Part shown: piece by piece, positions 55,342 to 62,206 of the stretch
Layout: each line of letters begins with the position of its first letter
How positions within the stretch are numbered: the stretch's first letter is position 1
DNA from: Candidatus Aminicenantota bacterium
Lineage (GTDB): Bacteria > Acidobacteriota > Aminicenantia > Aminicenantales > Aminicenantaceae
Length of the DNA: 62,206 nt
Direction of reading: 5' to 3'
Assembly (NCBI GenBank): GCA_020348385.1
Contig: CP070750.1
Span: 1,761,617-1,823,822, forward strand
The notes under the pieces: generated by a model
Databases searched by the model: none
Told to the model about the DNA's origin: nothing
The model's input: only the letters and a program-made list of their open reading frames with translations
Position numbers and translations under genes: made by a program

Positions 55342-56208
55342 ATGCCATTAATAAAGTCTTTCCTTTATAACATCAAGGAAGCTAAATACAATCCCCTTAC
55401 TTTAATTCATAATTTGTCCTATATAGCTACAGTATCCTACTTGAGAGTCTTGAAATATTTATTGAAAATTAATTCCAAAAGGATTCGCAACCACGTAAGT
55501 GAAACTTATCACAGTAAGGTAGTTCGTTTGGATGATGCAACCAAATTTATTACCATTAACAAGAATATTGAACTCAGAAACCTTGATCAAGTGCTTCCCT
55601 ATAAGCACGCAAAAGACATTATACTTAAAAATCCTCATAACCTCGTCGCGTATGAGTGTGGGTGCCGAGGGCAAAAAAAGGATTCGTGCAAACCAAGTGA
55701 TGTGTGTCTGGTTGTCGGTGAGCCTTTTGTTGACTTAGTTCGAATGTTTCAACCATTTCGTTCTCGAAGAATAACTCAAGAGGAAGCCATAAGTATCCTC
55801 AAAGATGAAGATGAAAGAGGGCACGTGCATACAGCTTGGTTTAAAACCGCATTGCTGGATCGCTTTTATGCTATATGTAACTGTTGTAGCTGTTGCTGTT
55901 TGGGAATCAAATTCATGAACGAGCACAAGATGAAAACAGTCCTACCATCAGGATATAGTGCAATATCCAGAGAAGATTGTACAGGTTGTGGTGAATGTTC
56001 AAAATACTGCCAATTCGATGCAATAGAAACGATCTCTTTTTCAGATAACGGCAAAAAAAGAAAGAAGTATAATGTCATAGCTGAAAGATGTTTTGGTTGT
56101 GGAATATGCGAGACCAAATGCAAAAAAGAAAACATTTCTCTGATACTTGATCCTGAAAAGGGATTACCATTGAATATTGAAGATCTGGTTCAATCCAAAG
56201 AAATTTAG
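55342..56208 (+). CDS. Cys-rich 4Fe-4S dicluster ferredoxin-like protein
   Basis: 288 residues from ATG 55342, AGGAGG upstream. The N-terminal 90 residues are basic and possibly membrane-associated (LTLIHNLSYIATVSYLRVLK). A Cys-rich middle has YECGCRGQKKDSCKPSDVC and ICNCCSCCCLG. Two 4Fe-4S motifs follow: CTGCGECSKYC and CFGCGICETKC. The pattern resembles a family of ferredoxin-like proteins of anaerobes with a CNCCxCCC segment. It probably carries electrons, perhaps with an extra cluster or metal at the Cys-rich middle. It stands alone. The A+T-rich composition of this patch suggests transfer. Confidence 0.8.
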   Translation: MPLIKSFLYNIKEAKYNPLTLIHNLSYIATVSYLRVLKYLLKINSKRIRNHVSETYHSKVVRLDDATKFITINKNIELRNLDQVLPYKHAKDIILKNPHNLVAYECGCRGQKKDSCKPSDVCLVVGEPFVDLVRMFQPFRSRRITQEEAISILKDEDERGHVHTAWFKTALLDRFYAICNCCSCCCLGIKFMNEHKMKTVLPSGYSAISREDCTGCGECSKYCQFDAIETISFSDNGKKRKKYNVIAERCFGCGICETKCKKENISLILDPEKGLPLNIEDLVQSKEI

Positions 56209-56213
56209 ACAAG

Positions 56214-56315
56214 AATGAAGAATCGAAATTCCTCACCCTCTGGAAGGATGCTGACCCAGGTATTGCAGAGGTTGATGATGCGAGGAAGAGTTTAGGTGGG
56301 TTGCGAAGCTTGTAA
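56214..56315 (+). pseudogene. Orphan C-terminal tail of a TPR protein (remnant 2)
   Basis: Immediately after the Fe-S gene stop, about 33 codons read ESKFLTLWKDADPG, IAEVDDARKSLGGLRSL and TAA. The match to remnant 1 (LWKDADPG.AE..DAR) is clear, on the opposite strand. No start codon. The main body of the TPR protein is absent. Confidence 0.65.
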
Positions 56316-56374
56316 TGCCCTTGAGTTAAATAACGTTGAAAAGTTGTTATTGAATTAGAAAATGGGGATACCAA

Positions 56375-56629
56375 ATGAAAATAGAGCTAACAAAGCTTAT
56401 GCAGGCACTAGCAAGGATTATCATAGCGCTTATGTGGCCTTTAGTAATAGGAAGTGCATCATGTTTCGTTGCGTATTTTGGGACGATTATTTGGGCGATG
56501 ATTTTTGGTCCGCCAGAACTAGCTGAGCAAGGTCCTGTATTTAACGGCATGGCCGCTGGGCTGATAGGCTTTATTATCGGGATAGTTATTACAATCATTC
56601 GAGCTCGAAAGAGTCGAGACCATGATTGA
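56375..56629 (+). CDS. Small two-helix membrane protein, unknown function
   Basis: 84 residues, ATG 56375 with GGGGA seven bases upstream. Two hydrophobic segments (IIIALMWPLVIGSASCFVAY and MAAGLIGFIIGIVITII) flank a short loop with PPELAEQG; the C-terminus is basic (RARKSRDHD). No family recognised. It is bounded on both sides by TPR tail remnants, within the A+T-rich patch. Confidence 0.55.
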   Translation: MKIELTKLMQALARIIIALMWPLVIGSASCFVAYFGTIIWAMIFGPPELAEQGPVFNGMAAGLIGFIIGIVITIIRARKSRDHD

Positions 56630-57045
56630 ATTTAGTCTCCTGGCAATATCTTCCCTGATCTTGAGGATTCCAGGGAGAGGATGGCTGGGCTGAGGCGAAA
56701 TTAAAGAAAAACCTAGACGGCGGGGTAGTAGATAATACACATCCCAATAATCCCCCTACTGCATATTAAATATATTTCATAGCATATGAAAAATGGCGTT
56801 AAATAATTAACTTTGCGCTTTTTCATCACACTACCCCTGTTGGCATAGACATTTTACGCCACTGAATGTACTTAATTCGTTGCTGTTGAATGAATAAGCA
56901 ATTCCCTTGAGAATATTAACCACTTTTGCAATATCAAATTTTTTAATTGCAAAAACGGTTTGGGCATCCCTAAAAGCTAAAAATGCTTTTTAGGATTTGG
57001 GCTGGAAATGGTCACACACATGGGGTAAACTATCAGACCAAGTCC
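56630..57045. other. A+T-rich spacer with TPR remnant 3 and hairpins
   Basis: It holds TPR remnant 3 (56645-56704), a perfect 9-base stem at 56924-56954 (TTTTGCAAT / ATTGCAAAA, 13-base loop), and a second near-perfect stem CTAAAAGC / GCTTTTTAG around 56968-56992 that overlaps an in-frame ATG at 56983. The two hairpins precede the exporter gene and could affect its expression. No complete gene is supported. Confidence 0.5.
56645..56704 (+). pseudogene. Possible TPR tail (remnant 3)
   Basis: About 20 codons ending in TAA 56704 read NIFP then DLEDSRERMAGLRRN. This fits the end of the same TPR tail (D..DAR.RLAGL) but lacks the LWKDADPG part, so it is the weakest of the three. Confidence 0.4.
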
Positions 57046-57687
57046 ATGCTAAAATTTTGGCCATTCCGTATCGGCATCGTTTTGTTGGGGATCGAAGCCG
57101 CTCTGTTCATCCTGTGTGTGATCTTGGATCAAACCTTGGCCGCCAAGTTTCTCTCGATGCTCGCCGCCAACCACATAGGAGGACGGCTTCCGTTTATCAC
57201 GGTCGGTTTAGAGAACGGATTCAAGCCCTCCCTGATCATTCCGATCATCATCATATACAACACGACATACATTTTTTTGGTGTATTCTTTATTTGTGTTC
57301 CTTTCGAGGGGAATCAAAAAGTTCAAATTCGTGGCAAAAGCCATTGAGTCCATGAAAACAAAAGCGGAAAAGAGAAAACTTTCTTTTAAAAGATGGAGCC
57401 GCCTCGGCATCGCTTTTTTCGTCTGGATTCCCTTGCCCTGGACCGGCGCAGCCATCGGGTCCTTCATTGCCAATCTGGAAGGTTACAGCGACAGGGACAC
57501 TCTTCTTGTCGTCCTCCCTTCCATGTGGATCGGTGTTATTTCCTGGACCCTCTGGTTCGACGAGCTTTACAAATTTATCGACAGAATCGGCAGGGGTAAA
57601 ACCATATTCATCACGATATTCCTGCTGGTTGCTCCTGTCATCTTCTATTTATTTAGCCTGATGTTCAGAGGAAAAAAAAGCAAATAA
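57046..57687 (+). CDS. Small multidrug export family (PF06695-type) membrane protein
   Basis: 213 residues if ATG 57046 is used; ATG 56983 lies inside a hairpin and would add an unlikely N-terminus. Ribosome sites are weak for both. The conserved core is RLGIAFFVWIPLPWTGAAIG followed by SFIANLEGYSDRD, the signature of this family. Four to five membrane segments and a charged middle loop (KTKAEKRKLSFKRW). The family name is historical; the substrate is uncertain. Composition returns to that of the main chromosome. Confidence 0.85.
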   Translation: MLKFWPFRIGIVLLGIEAALFILCVILDQTLAAKFLSMLAANHIGGRLPFITVGLENGFKPSLIIPIIIIYNTTYIFLVYSLFVFLSRGIKKFKFVAKAIESMKTKAEKRKLSFKRWSRLGIAFFVWIPLPWTGAAIGSFIANLEGYSDRDTLLVVLPSMWIGVISWTLWFDELYKFIDRIGRGKTIFITIFLLVAPVIFYLFSLMFRGKKSK

Positions 57688-57770
57688 TTTAAGTAAAACA
57701 TAAATTAATAGAACTAATTACCTAAAGTAGTCGTAGTAGAAATGATGATATTAAATTTAAGGAGATCCTC

Positions 57771-59252
57771 ATGAAAATGCGAAAATTTGTCTATGCTCTT
57801 TTGCTCTTGTTTCTCACTTTCCAAGTGGCTGTGGCTCAACAGCCGGGTGAGGTCAGCTTCCATGATGAATCGGTCTTGCCGACAGGAATAAAAGGAGAAC
57901 GGATCGAGGCGGTTATCACGACCGTAAATGCCAATGATCCCGATCGTGTCCGTGAATTTATGGAAAACCATTGCACGGAAAAATTCCGGAATTTTGCGCC
58001 AATGGATCAGCATATCAATGTATTTCTTAGCCTCCACCAGGAAACAGGCGGGATGGATTTTCACAGCATACGGACCTATGTGCCTGAACGAAAAGGAGAG
58101 ACCGTCATTATCCTCAAGGACCGGAACTTCGGCAGCTGGCGTGCCTTTGTCATGAGACTCGACGAAAAGAACGATTCCCTTATCTCTGGATTGAATTTCA
58201 CGATTGCTAGAACTCCTTCCAATGTCAAGGAACCTGCACTGAACGAAGAACAATTCCTCCAAAACGTAAAAGAACTGATGGAAGGATTGATCGAGAAGAA
58301 TATCTTCTCTGGGACATTTCTCATCGCCAAAGGAGATGAAATCCTGTTAACATCTGTGGGCGGGGAAGCCAGCAAACGCTTCCATGTGCCGAACAATATC
58401 GACACTAAATTTAACCTGGGATCGATGAACAAGATGTTTACGGCCACCTCCATCATGCAGCTTGTCGAAAAAGGGCGTCTTTCCCTGGACGACCCGATCA
58501 GCAAATATGTGGATAAATCATGGTTTCCTGAGGAGATAACCTCCAAAATAACCATCCATCACCTGCTCACCCACACCTCAGGATTGGGAAGTTACTTCAA
58601 TGAGACATACATAAAGGGATCGCGGGAACTTTTCCGGTATGTCGATGATTTCAAGCCCCTGGTGACCGGAGAAAAGCTGGCCTTTGAACCAGGGAAACGA
58701 TTTCGGTACAGCAACACCGGGATGCTGCTATTAGGGGTGGTGATCGAGAGCGTAACTGGAGGAAGCTATTTCGATTACATCGGGAAAAATATCTACGAAC
58801 CATCCGGTATGACAGACTCGGATAGCTACGAAATGGACTATCCTGTCGAAAACCTGGCCATCGGGTACAGTCGGGATCGAAACAGCCCTTATGGGTGGCA
58901 AAACAACCTCTATAAACATGTCATCAAAGGAGGACCGGCCGGAGGCGGATTCTCAACAGTCAAAGACCTCCACCGATTCGCACAGGCTATTCAGACAGGA
59001 AAGCTCGTGTCTCAAGAATCCTTAAATAAAATGTGGAAAGACCATGTGGGAGAATATTATGGCTACGGATTTTCGGTCGAGGAAGGATCAAACGGCAAGG
59101 TCGTCGGCCACGGCGGAGGATTTGATGGGATAAACTCGAATTTGGATATCTATCTCGACAAAGGCTATATCATCGCTGTGATGTCCAACATCGACAACGG
59201 AGCCAGCCCTATTGCACAAAAAATCGGTCAGCTTCTCGCCCGAGTCCGATAG
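57771..59252 (+). CDS. Exported serine hydrolase (class C beta-lactamase fold)
   Basis: 493 residues from ATG 57771, AAGGAGATCC upstream. The signal peptide ends near VAVAQQ. About 130 residues of an accessory N-terminal domain (RVREFMENHCTEKFRNF) precede the hydrolase. The SxxK motif is SMNK in FNLGSMNKMF, the second motif is YSN in FRYSNTGM, and the third is HGG in VGHGGGFDG. Such enzymes act as esterases, D-amino-acid peptidases or amidases; a true beta-lactamase role is not implied. Monocistronic, convergent with the SnoaL-like gene. Confidence 0.93.
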   Translation: MKMRKFVYALLLLFLTFQVAVAQQPGEVSFHDESVLPTGIKGERIEAVITTVNANDPDRVREFMENHCTEKFRNFAPMDQHINVFLSLHQETGGMDFHSIRTYVPERKGETVIILKDRNFGSWRAFVMRLDEKNDSLISGLNFTIARTPSNVKEPALNEEQFLQNVKELMEGLIEKNIFSGTFLIAKGDEILLTSVGGEASKRFHVPNNIDTKFNLGSMNKMFTATSIMQLVEKGRLSLDDPISKYVDKSWFPEEITSKITIHHLLTHTSGLGSYFNETYIKGSRELFRYVDDFKPLVTGEKLAFEPGKRFRYSNTGMLLLGVVIESVTGGSYFDYIGKNIYEPSGMTDSDSYEMDYPVENLAIGYSRDRNSPYGWQNNLYKHVIKGGPAGGGFSTVKDLHRFAQAIQTGKLVSQESLNKMWKDHVGEYYGYGFSVEEGSNGKVVGHGGGFDGINSNLDIYLDKGYIIAVMSNIDNGASPIAQKIGQLLARVR

Positions 59253-59302
59253 CGAATACCAATCTTTTCGATCTTCAGCACTCTCCGAGGCCGCAATTAT
59301 CG

Positions 59303-59821
59303 CTAACGATCATCTTGAAAGGGATTCGGACCCCATGGACTCTCATTGGCGTCTGTGTGTTCGACTGTAAAAATCGTCCCAGCAATCTTCCAGCCTGCGG
59401 TTGTTTTAAGCAGAGTAAACGCCTCTACACCCCCGTGATCAAAATCTCTGTTCCTAAAAAAGTCATAAGCTGTCCACACTACAGCAATCCGGCCATGGAT
59501 GAGGACTTTTGGTTCAAACATCCGCTCCAATACATCATCTTTTAATGAAGCAATGCGATGAAAGAATTCCTCATGGCTTGCGCCATCAATCACGACTTCC
59601 ATGCCTTCTTCTCGGATAGAAAAGTACTGACCCTCGGGGAGAAGTGAAACTCGAGCAGCAGCACTATCCTTGGCTGCTAAGGCATCAAAAGCCTTTTGAA
59701 CGACAGCGATGACCTCTTTCTCTTCGTCCGTTTGCACACGGGCGCATGATGAGATAACGAAAAGCAGAAGGATCGCTACCGGAATAAGCCGTTTGCGTAG
59801 TATTTTTGATAAAATCAACAT
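59303..59821 (-). CDS. SnoaL/NTF2-like lipoprotein
   Basis: 172 residues. The lipobox is VISSCAR. The domain has the NTF2-like pattern of DUF4440/SnoaL proteins: EVIAVVQKAFDALAAKD, an acidic loop, then RIAVVWTAYDFF and GGVEAFTLLKTTAGWKI. The first codons overlap the end of the PLP-enzyme gene by seven bases, so the two are translationally coupled. It may bind a small molecule made or used by the exported PLP enzyme. Function unknown. Confidence 0.85.
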   Translation of the reverse strand: MLILSKILRKRLIPVAILLLFVISSCARVQTDEEKEVIAVVQKAFDALAAKDSAAARVSLLPEGQYFSIREEGMEVVIDGASHEEFFHRIASLKDDVLERMFEPKVLIHGRIAVVWTAYDFFRNRDFDHGGVEAFTLLKTTAGWKIAGTIFTVEHTDANESPWGPNPFQDDR

Positions 59822-61035
59822 ACTGTCCTCCTTTCTAGACTTTTTGAAGTAAAGATCTCTCGAAGACGTCGTCCGATTTTTTCTGCTTCTCCAGGCTGCA
59901 TCTCCCAGGGACTTAGTTCAAATTTGCCACCGGTAAGACTGAAGGAGCAGACCTCGATCGAAGGATTCCCTTCCCTGAGTTGTCTGACTACATCAGAGGG
60001 AGATAACTTTATCGTAGATTCATCCCATTTCAGGCGCAAATGAGGATGGTGTTCTGCAACTTCAGGCATAAAGATCTCGGCTTTGATCGCTGGGATCGAA
60101 GTCGCCTCATCAGCAATAAGTTTGAGCCATTTCTTCTTTTTTTGCCATTCCGCTTTGTAATCGTGTTTCAAACTGACCTCAACAGCCACCATCATACCGA
60201 GAATTTCTTCCTTGCTTACCTTCATCCCACGCCCGATGGTATCATCATTAGGCGAAGCATTCAGTCGAGCCGCTTCAATGAGATCCTTGCGACCCAGGAG
60301 GAGCCCAGCACTATACGGGCCTCGAAGTCCTTTTCCTCCAGAAAAACATATCAAATCAAATCCATATTTGACTAATTTAAACATATTTTCCACAGGCGGA
60401 ACGGTCGTCGCTCCATCACAAAAGGTTGGTATTTTATGTCGCCCCCCTATTGCAACAAATTCCTCTGCCTTGATCTGTCCCTCCGGTTCACGCCCATAAT
60501 AAAACAGCATCATCGCCGTCTTTTTGGTCAAAGCCTTTTTCACATCATTCCCTGTCTCCACTTCCACAATCTTTGCCCCGCAGTTGCGCACCGCATGTTC
60601 GTACGAATAACGGTGAGATTTCTGGATGATGACTTCATCCCTCATCCCTTTGGTGTCCGGTAAACGGTGAATAAAATCCTCATTTCTCCCCGTCATGCAT
60701 GCCGCAGTGCCAAGGGTCATTGCTGAGGTGGCCCCAGCAGAAACCATGGCTGCATCGCATCCAATCAGAGAAGCGATCCGCTTCCCTATAACATCGTGTA
60801 ATTCTTTCATGCGTGCTCGCCGCGTTGAGGCATAGTTCATTGCCTGGATGACTTCTGGCCACATCTGAGCCCCTCCCAGCGATGAATAAGGAGCAGCAGC
60901 ATTGATGAAGGATTTTATCCCCAACTCACTAAAATAATCCATCTTTGGGTTTTCATATCCCTTTTTCATCGGATATAACATGCCTCCTGGAATCAGACAT
61001 GCCATGTTTCTAAGAAATGATCTTCGATCTGTCAT
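59815..61035 (-). CDS. Tat-exported SelA-fold PLP enzyme (aminotransferase-like)
   Basis: 406 residues from ATG 61035, AGGAGG upstream. The N-terminus MTDRRSFLRNMACLIPGG is a twin-arginine signal. The rest matches the SelA/DgaE branch of fold-type I PLP enzymes: GIKSFINAAAPYSSLGG, MVSAGATSAMTLGTAA, then CDGATT and the PLP-lysine loop CFSGGKGLRGP. True SelA makes selenocysteyl-tRNA in the cytoplasm, so a Tat-exported copy is not a SelA; an ammonia-lyase or aldolase-type reaction is more likely. It lies 15 bases after a class V aminotransferase gene and overlaps the SnoaL-like lipoprotein. Confidence 0.87.
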   Translation of the reverse strand: MTDRRSFLRNMACLIPGGMLYPMKKGYENPKMDYFSELGIKSFINAAAPYSSLGGAQMWPEVIQAMNYASTRRARMKELHDVIGKRIASLIGCDAAMVSAGATSAMTLGTAACMTGRNEDFIHRLPDTKGMRDEVIIQKSHRYSYEHAVRNCGAKIVEVETGNDVKKALTKKTAMMLFYYGREPEGQIKAEEFVAIGGRHKIPTFCDGATTVPPVENMFKLVKYGFDLICFSGGKGLRGPYSAGLLLGRKDLIEAARLNASPNDDTIGRGMKVSKEEILGMMVAVEVSLKHDYKAEWQKKKKWLKLIADEATSIPAIKAEIFMPEVAEHHPHLRLKWDESTIKLSPSDVVRQLREGNPSIEVCSFSLTGGKFELSPWEMQPGEAEKIGRRLREIFTSKSLERRTVC

Positions 61036-61050
61036 CCTTCCTCCTTGTTC

Positions 61051-62206
61051 CTATATTCTGGAAAAGGTGCGCATAAAGGCCTCTATATCCTCTTCATTGT
61101 TATAAAAATGAGGAGACAGGCGTACCTGCCCCTTTTTCTTTCGCCGAGCGGTTATTAATATTTTATTTTCCTTCATCTTTTTGCCAAAAGCCCGCTCATT
61201 ATCCGTAAAAAAAGTCAGTATGGGAGACCTGTTTTCTTCAGGTGTAAAAAACATGACTTTTTGAGACCGCAAGCGTTCCCGAAGCATGTGAATAAGTTTT
61301 AGGTTGCGCTGTTCGATAGCATCCATTCCAATACGATTGATGTAGTCAAGGGATGCATTCAATCCATACACGCTCTCAAAACCAAGAGTTCCGTATTCGT
61401 AACGCCTGGCTGTATCAGGGAGCGGATTACTTTCCATCGTATCAAGCGATGTGAAATCATTCGTACTTGCCCATCCTAACCTGTCAGGAGCTATCAATGG
61501 GACAAGTTCTTCTCGGACATACAAGAACCCAAGGCCATTTGGCCCAATCAACCATTTGTAAGGAATGCCCGACATAAAATCGACGTCTTCATCTCTAACA
61601 TTGATTTTTATTCCCCCGATTGACTGAGCGCTATCAACAACCAGATAGCCACCATAGGCATGGACGATATCTGCAAGCTTTTTAAGGTCATGCCTGAATC
61701 CGTTAAGATAACTGACGTGGCTCACAACAAATGCGCGTGTTCTTTTGTCGGCCAGCCCCTCGAATTTTTCCGGAGAAACGGCACCATTCTCATGCCTGGC
61801 TATTCTTATTTCGACACCTTTCTTTCTTAAAACATTCAATATGTGAAAATCCGTTGGATATTCAAGATCATCTATGACAGCATTGTCCCCCTTTTTCCAG
61901 TCTATTCCATTCAGGGCAATGTTGGAGCCACAGCCTGTGCAGTAAGTAAACGCAATCTCGCTCTCTTTTGCTCCCAAGAACAACGCAAGTTTTTTTCTTA
62001 CCTCCTCGGTTTTGTCCAGCCAGACCCCCAAAATAGTCTTTTCCAAGGGGAAGGGCCCAAACTGTAGGCGTTCCTCTAAAAAATCTTCATGAGCGGCCTT
62101 AACCTGTTTTGGCATAAGCCCAACAAAGGCCGTATCCATGTAGGCGCGTAATTTATGGAGAGGAGGGAAATCTAAACGGATGGTTTCAAAGCCTGGGGAT
62201 TTCCCA
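61051..62206 (-). CDS. Class V aminotransferase-fold PLP enzyme, N-terminus beyond window
   Basis: The frame is open to the window edge: upstream of the in-frame ATG 62139 it continues with GFETIRLDFPPLHKLRAY, so the true start lies outside. At least 385 residues. Features are FTYCTGCGSNIALNGI, VVSHVSYLNG, VDSAQSIGG and the PLP lysine in GIPYKWLIGP. This is the cysteine desulfurase/isopenicillin-N-epimerase-like group. Whether it has a Tat signal like its neighbour cannot be seen. The two PLP genes and the SnoaL-like gene are one operon. Confidence 0.9.
   Translation of the reverse strand, partial: GKSPGFETIRLDFPPLHKLRAYMDTAFVGLMPKQVKAAHEDFLEERLQFGPFPLEKTILGVWLDKTEEVRKKLALFLGAKESEIAFTYCTGCGSNIALNGIDWKKGDNAVIDDLEYPTDFHILNVLRKKGVEIRIARHENGAVSPEKFEGLADKRTRAFVVSHVSYLNGFRHDLKKLADIVHAYGGYLVVDSAQSIGGIKINVRDEDVDFMSGIPYKWLIGPNGLGFLYVREELVPLIAPDRLGWASTNDFTSLDTMESNPLPDTARRYEYGTLGFESVYGLNASLDYINRIGMDAIEQRNLKLIHMLRERLRSQKVMFFTPEENRSPILTFFTDNERAFGKKMKENKILITARRKKKGQVRLSPHFYNNEEDIEAFMRTFSRI

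Noticed and set aside
59815..61035. SelA-like gene as the selenocysteine synthase that would support the selenoprotein call
   Set aside because: It carries a Tat signal and belongs to a wider aminotransferase-like branch. It is not evidence for Sec synthesis in this organism.
1..62206. tRNA, rRNA, CRISPR array, prophage or insertion sequence
   Set aside because: No cloverleaf-like sequence, no regular direct repeats with spacers, no integrase or transposase motifs were seen by eye; a covariance-model scan was not possible.

Overview
The window looks like chromosomal DNA of a Gram-negative, peptide-using bacterium. Outer-membrane proteins (a TonB-dependent receptor and a CBM9/DUF5916 barrel), many lipoproteins and Tat substrates, and no phage or transposase genes point that way. 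PadR-linked FtsX permeases, QGPGE-type six-bladed beta-propellers, M14/M28/M19 exopeptidases and Tat-exported enzymes are common in Candidatus Aminicenantes and Acidobacteriota. That assignment is an inference from gene content, not from a marker gene. I see no rRNA, tRNA, CRISPR array or insertion sequence.

Layout. 1-0.5 kb: start of a GH127 arabinofuranosidase-like lipoprotein with a pair of palindromes upstream. 0.7-4.7 kb: a small membrane protein, an ECF sigma factor, its zinc-binding anti-sigma factor and an exported M28 peptidase. 4.7-8.8 kb: TetR regulator, ABC ATPase and ABC-2 permease linked by ATGA overlaps, then an MFSD1-like MFS carrier. 9-13.3 kb: a Tat-exported aldo/keto reductase, a hydrolase tail remnant and PadR/FtsX module 1. 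13.4-19.6 kb: CBM9 barrel, M19 dipeptidase, and a sugar-binding lipoprotein overlapping a fucose-isomerase-like gene. 19.5-27.4 kb: a run of minus-strand genes for exported proteins, including a deleted amidohydrolase, an S41 protease, a frameshifted zinc-ribbon gene, an M28 peptidase and a gene with an in-frame UGA that I read as a candidate selenoprotein. 27.7-33.9 kb: operon of two M14 carboxypeptidase-like proteins (the first has lost every catalytic residue), an APC permease and a threonine dehydratase. 34-42 kb: TonB-dependent receptor, propeller protein and PadR/FtsX module 2. 42-53.4 kb: M1-like gluzincin, small secreted proteins, M24 peptidase, POT-type carrier, SLC1-type symporter, NodB-like deacetylase and NhaC-type antiporter. 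53.5-57 kb: a visibly A+T-richer patch with gene remnants, a 5'-incomplete propeller and a Cys-rich Fe-S protein. 57-62.2 kb: a small membrane exporter, a serine hydrolase, a SnoaL-like lipoprotein, a Tat-exported SelA-fold PLP enzyme and a class V aminotransferase cut by the window end.

How the genes fit together. Secreted or cell-surface exopeptidases (M28, M14, M19, M1-like, S41) could release peptides and amino acids. POT, MFSD1-like, APC and SLC1 carriers could import them, and M24 peptidase and threonine dehydratase would act inside. An NhaC-type antiporter would balance Na+/H+. This is an inference from family functions. The observations I rate highest are the in-frame UGA with a SECIS-like hairpin (26035-26069), the catalytically emptied M14 paralog, the double PadR operator at 41940-41999 and the graveyard of cyclase/TPR gene ends at 53.7-56.7 kb.
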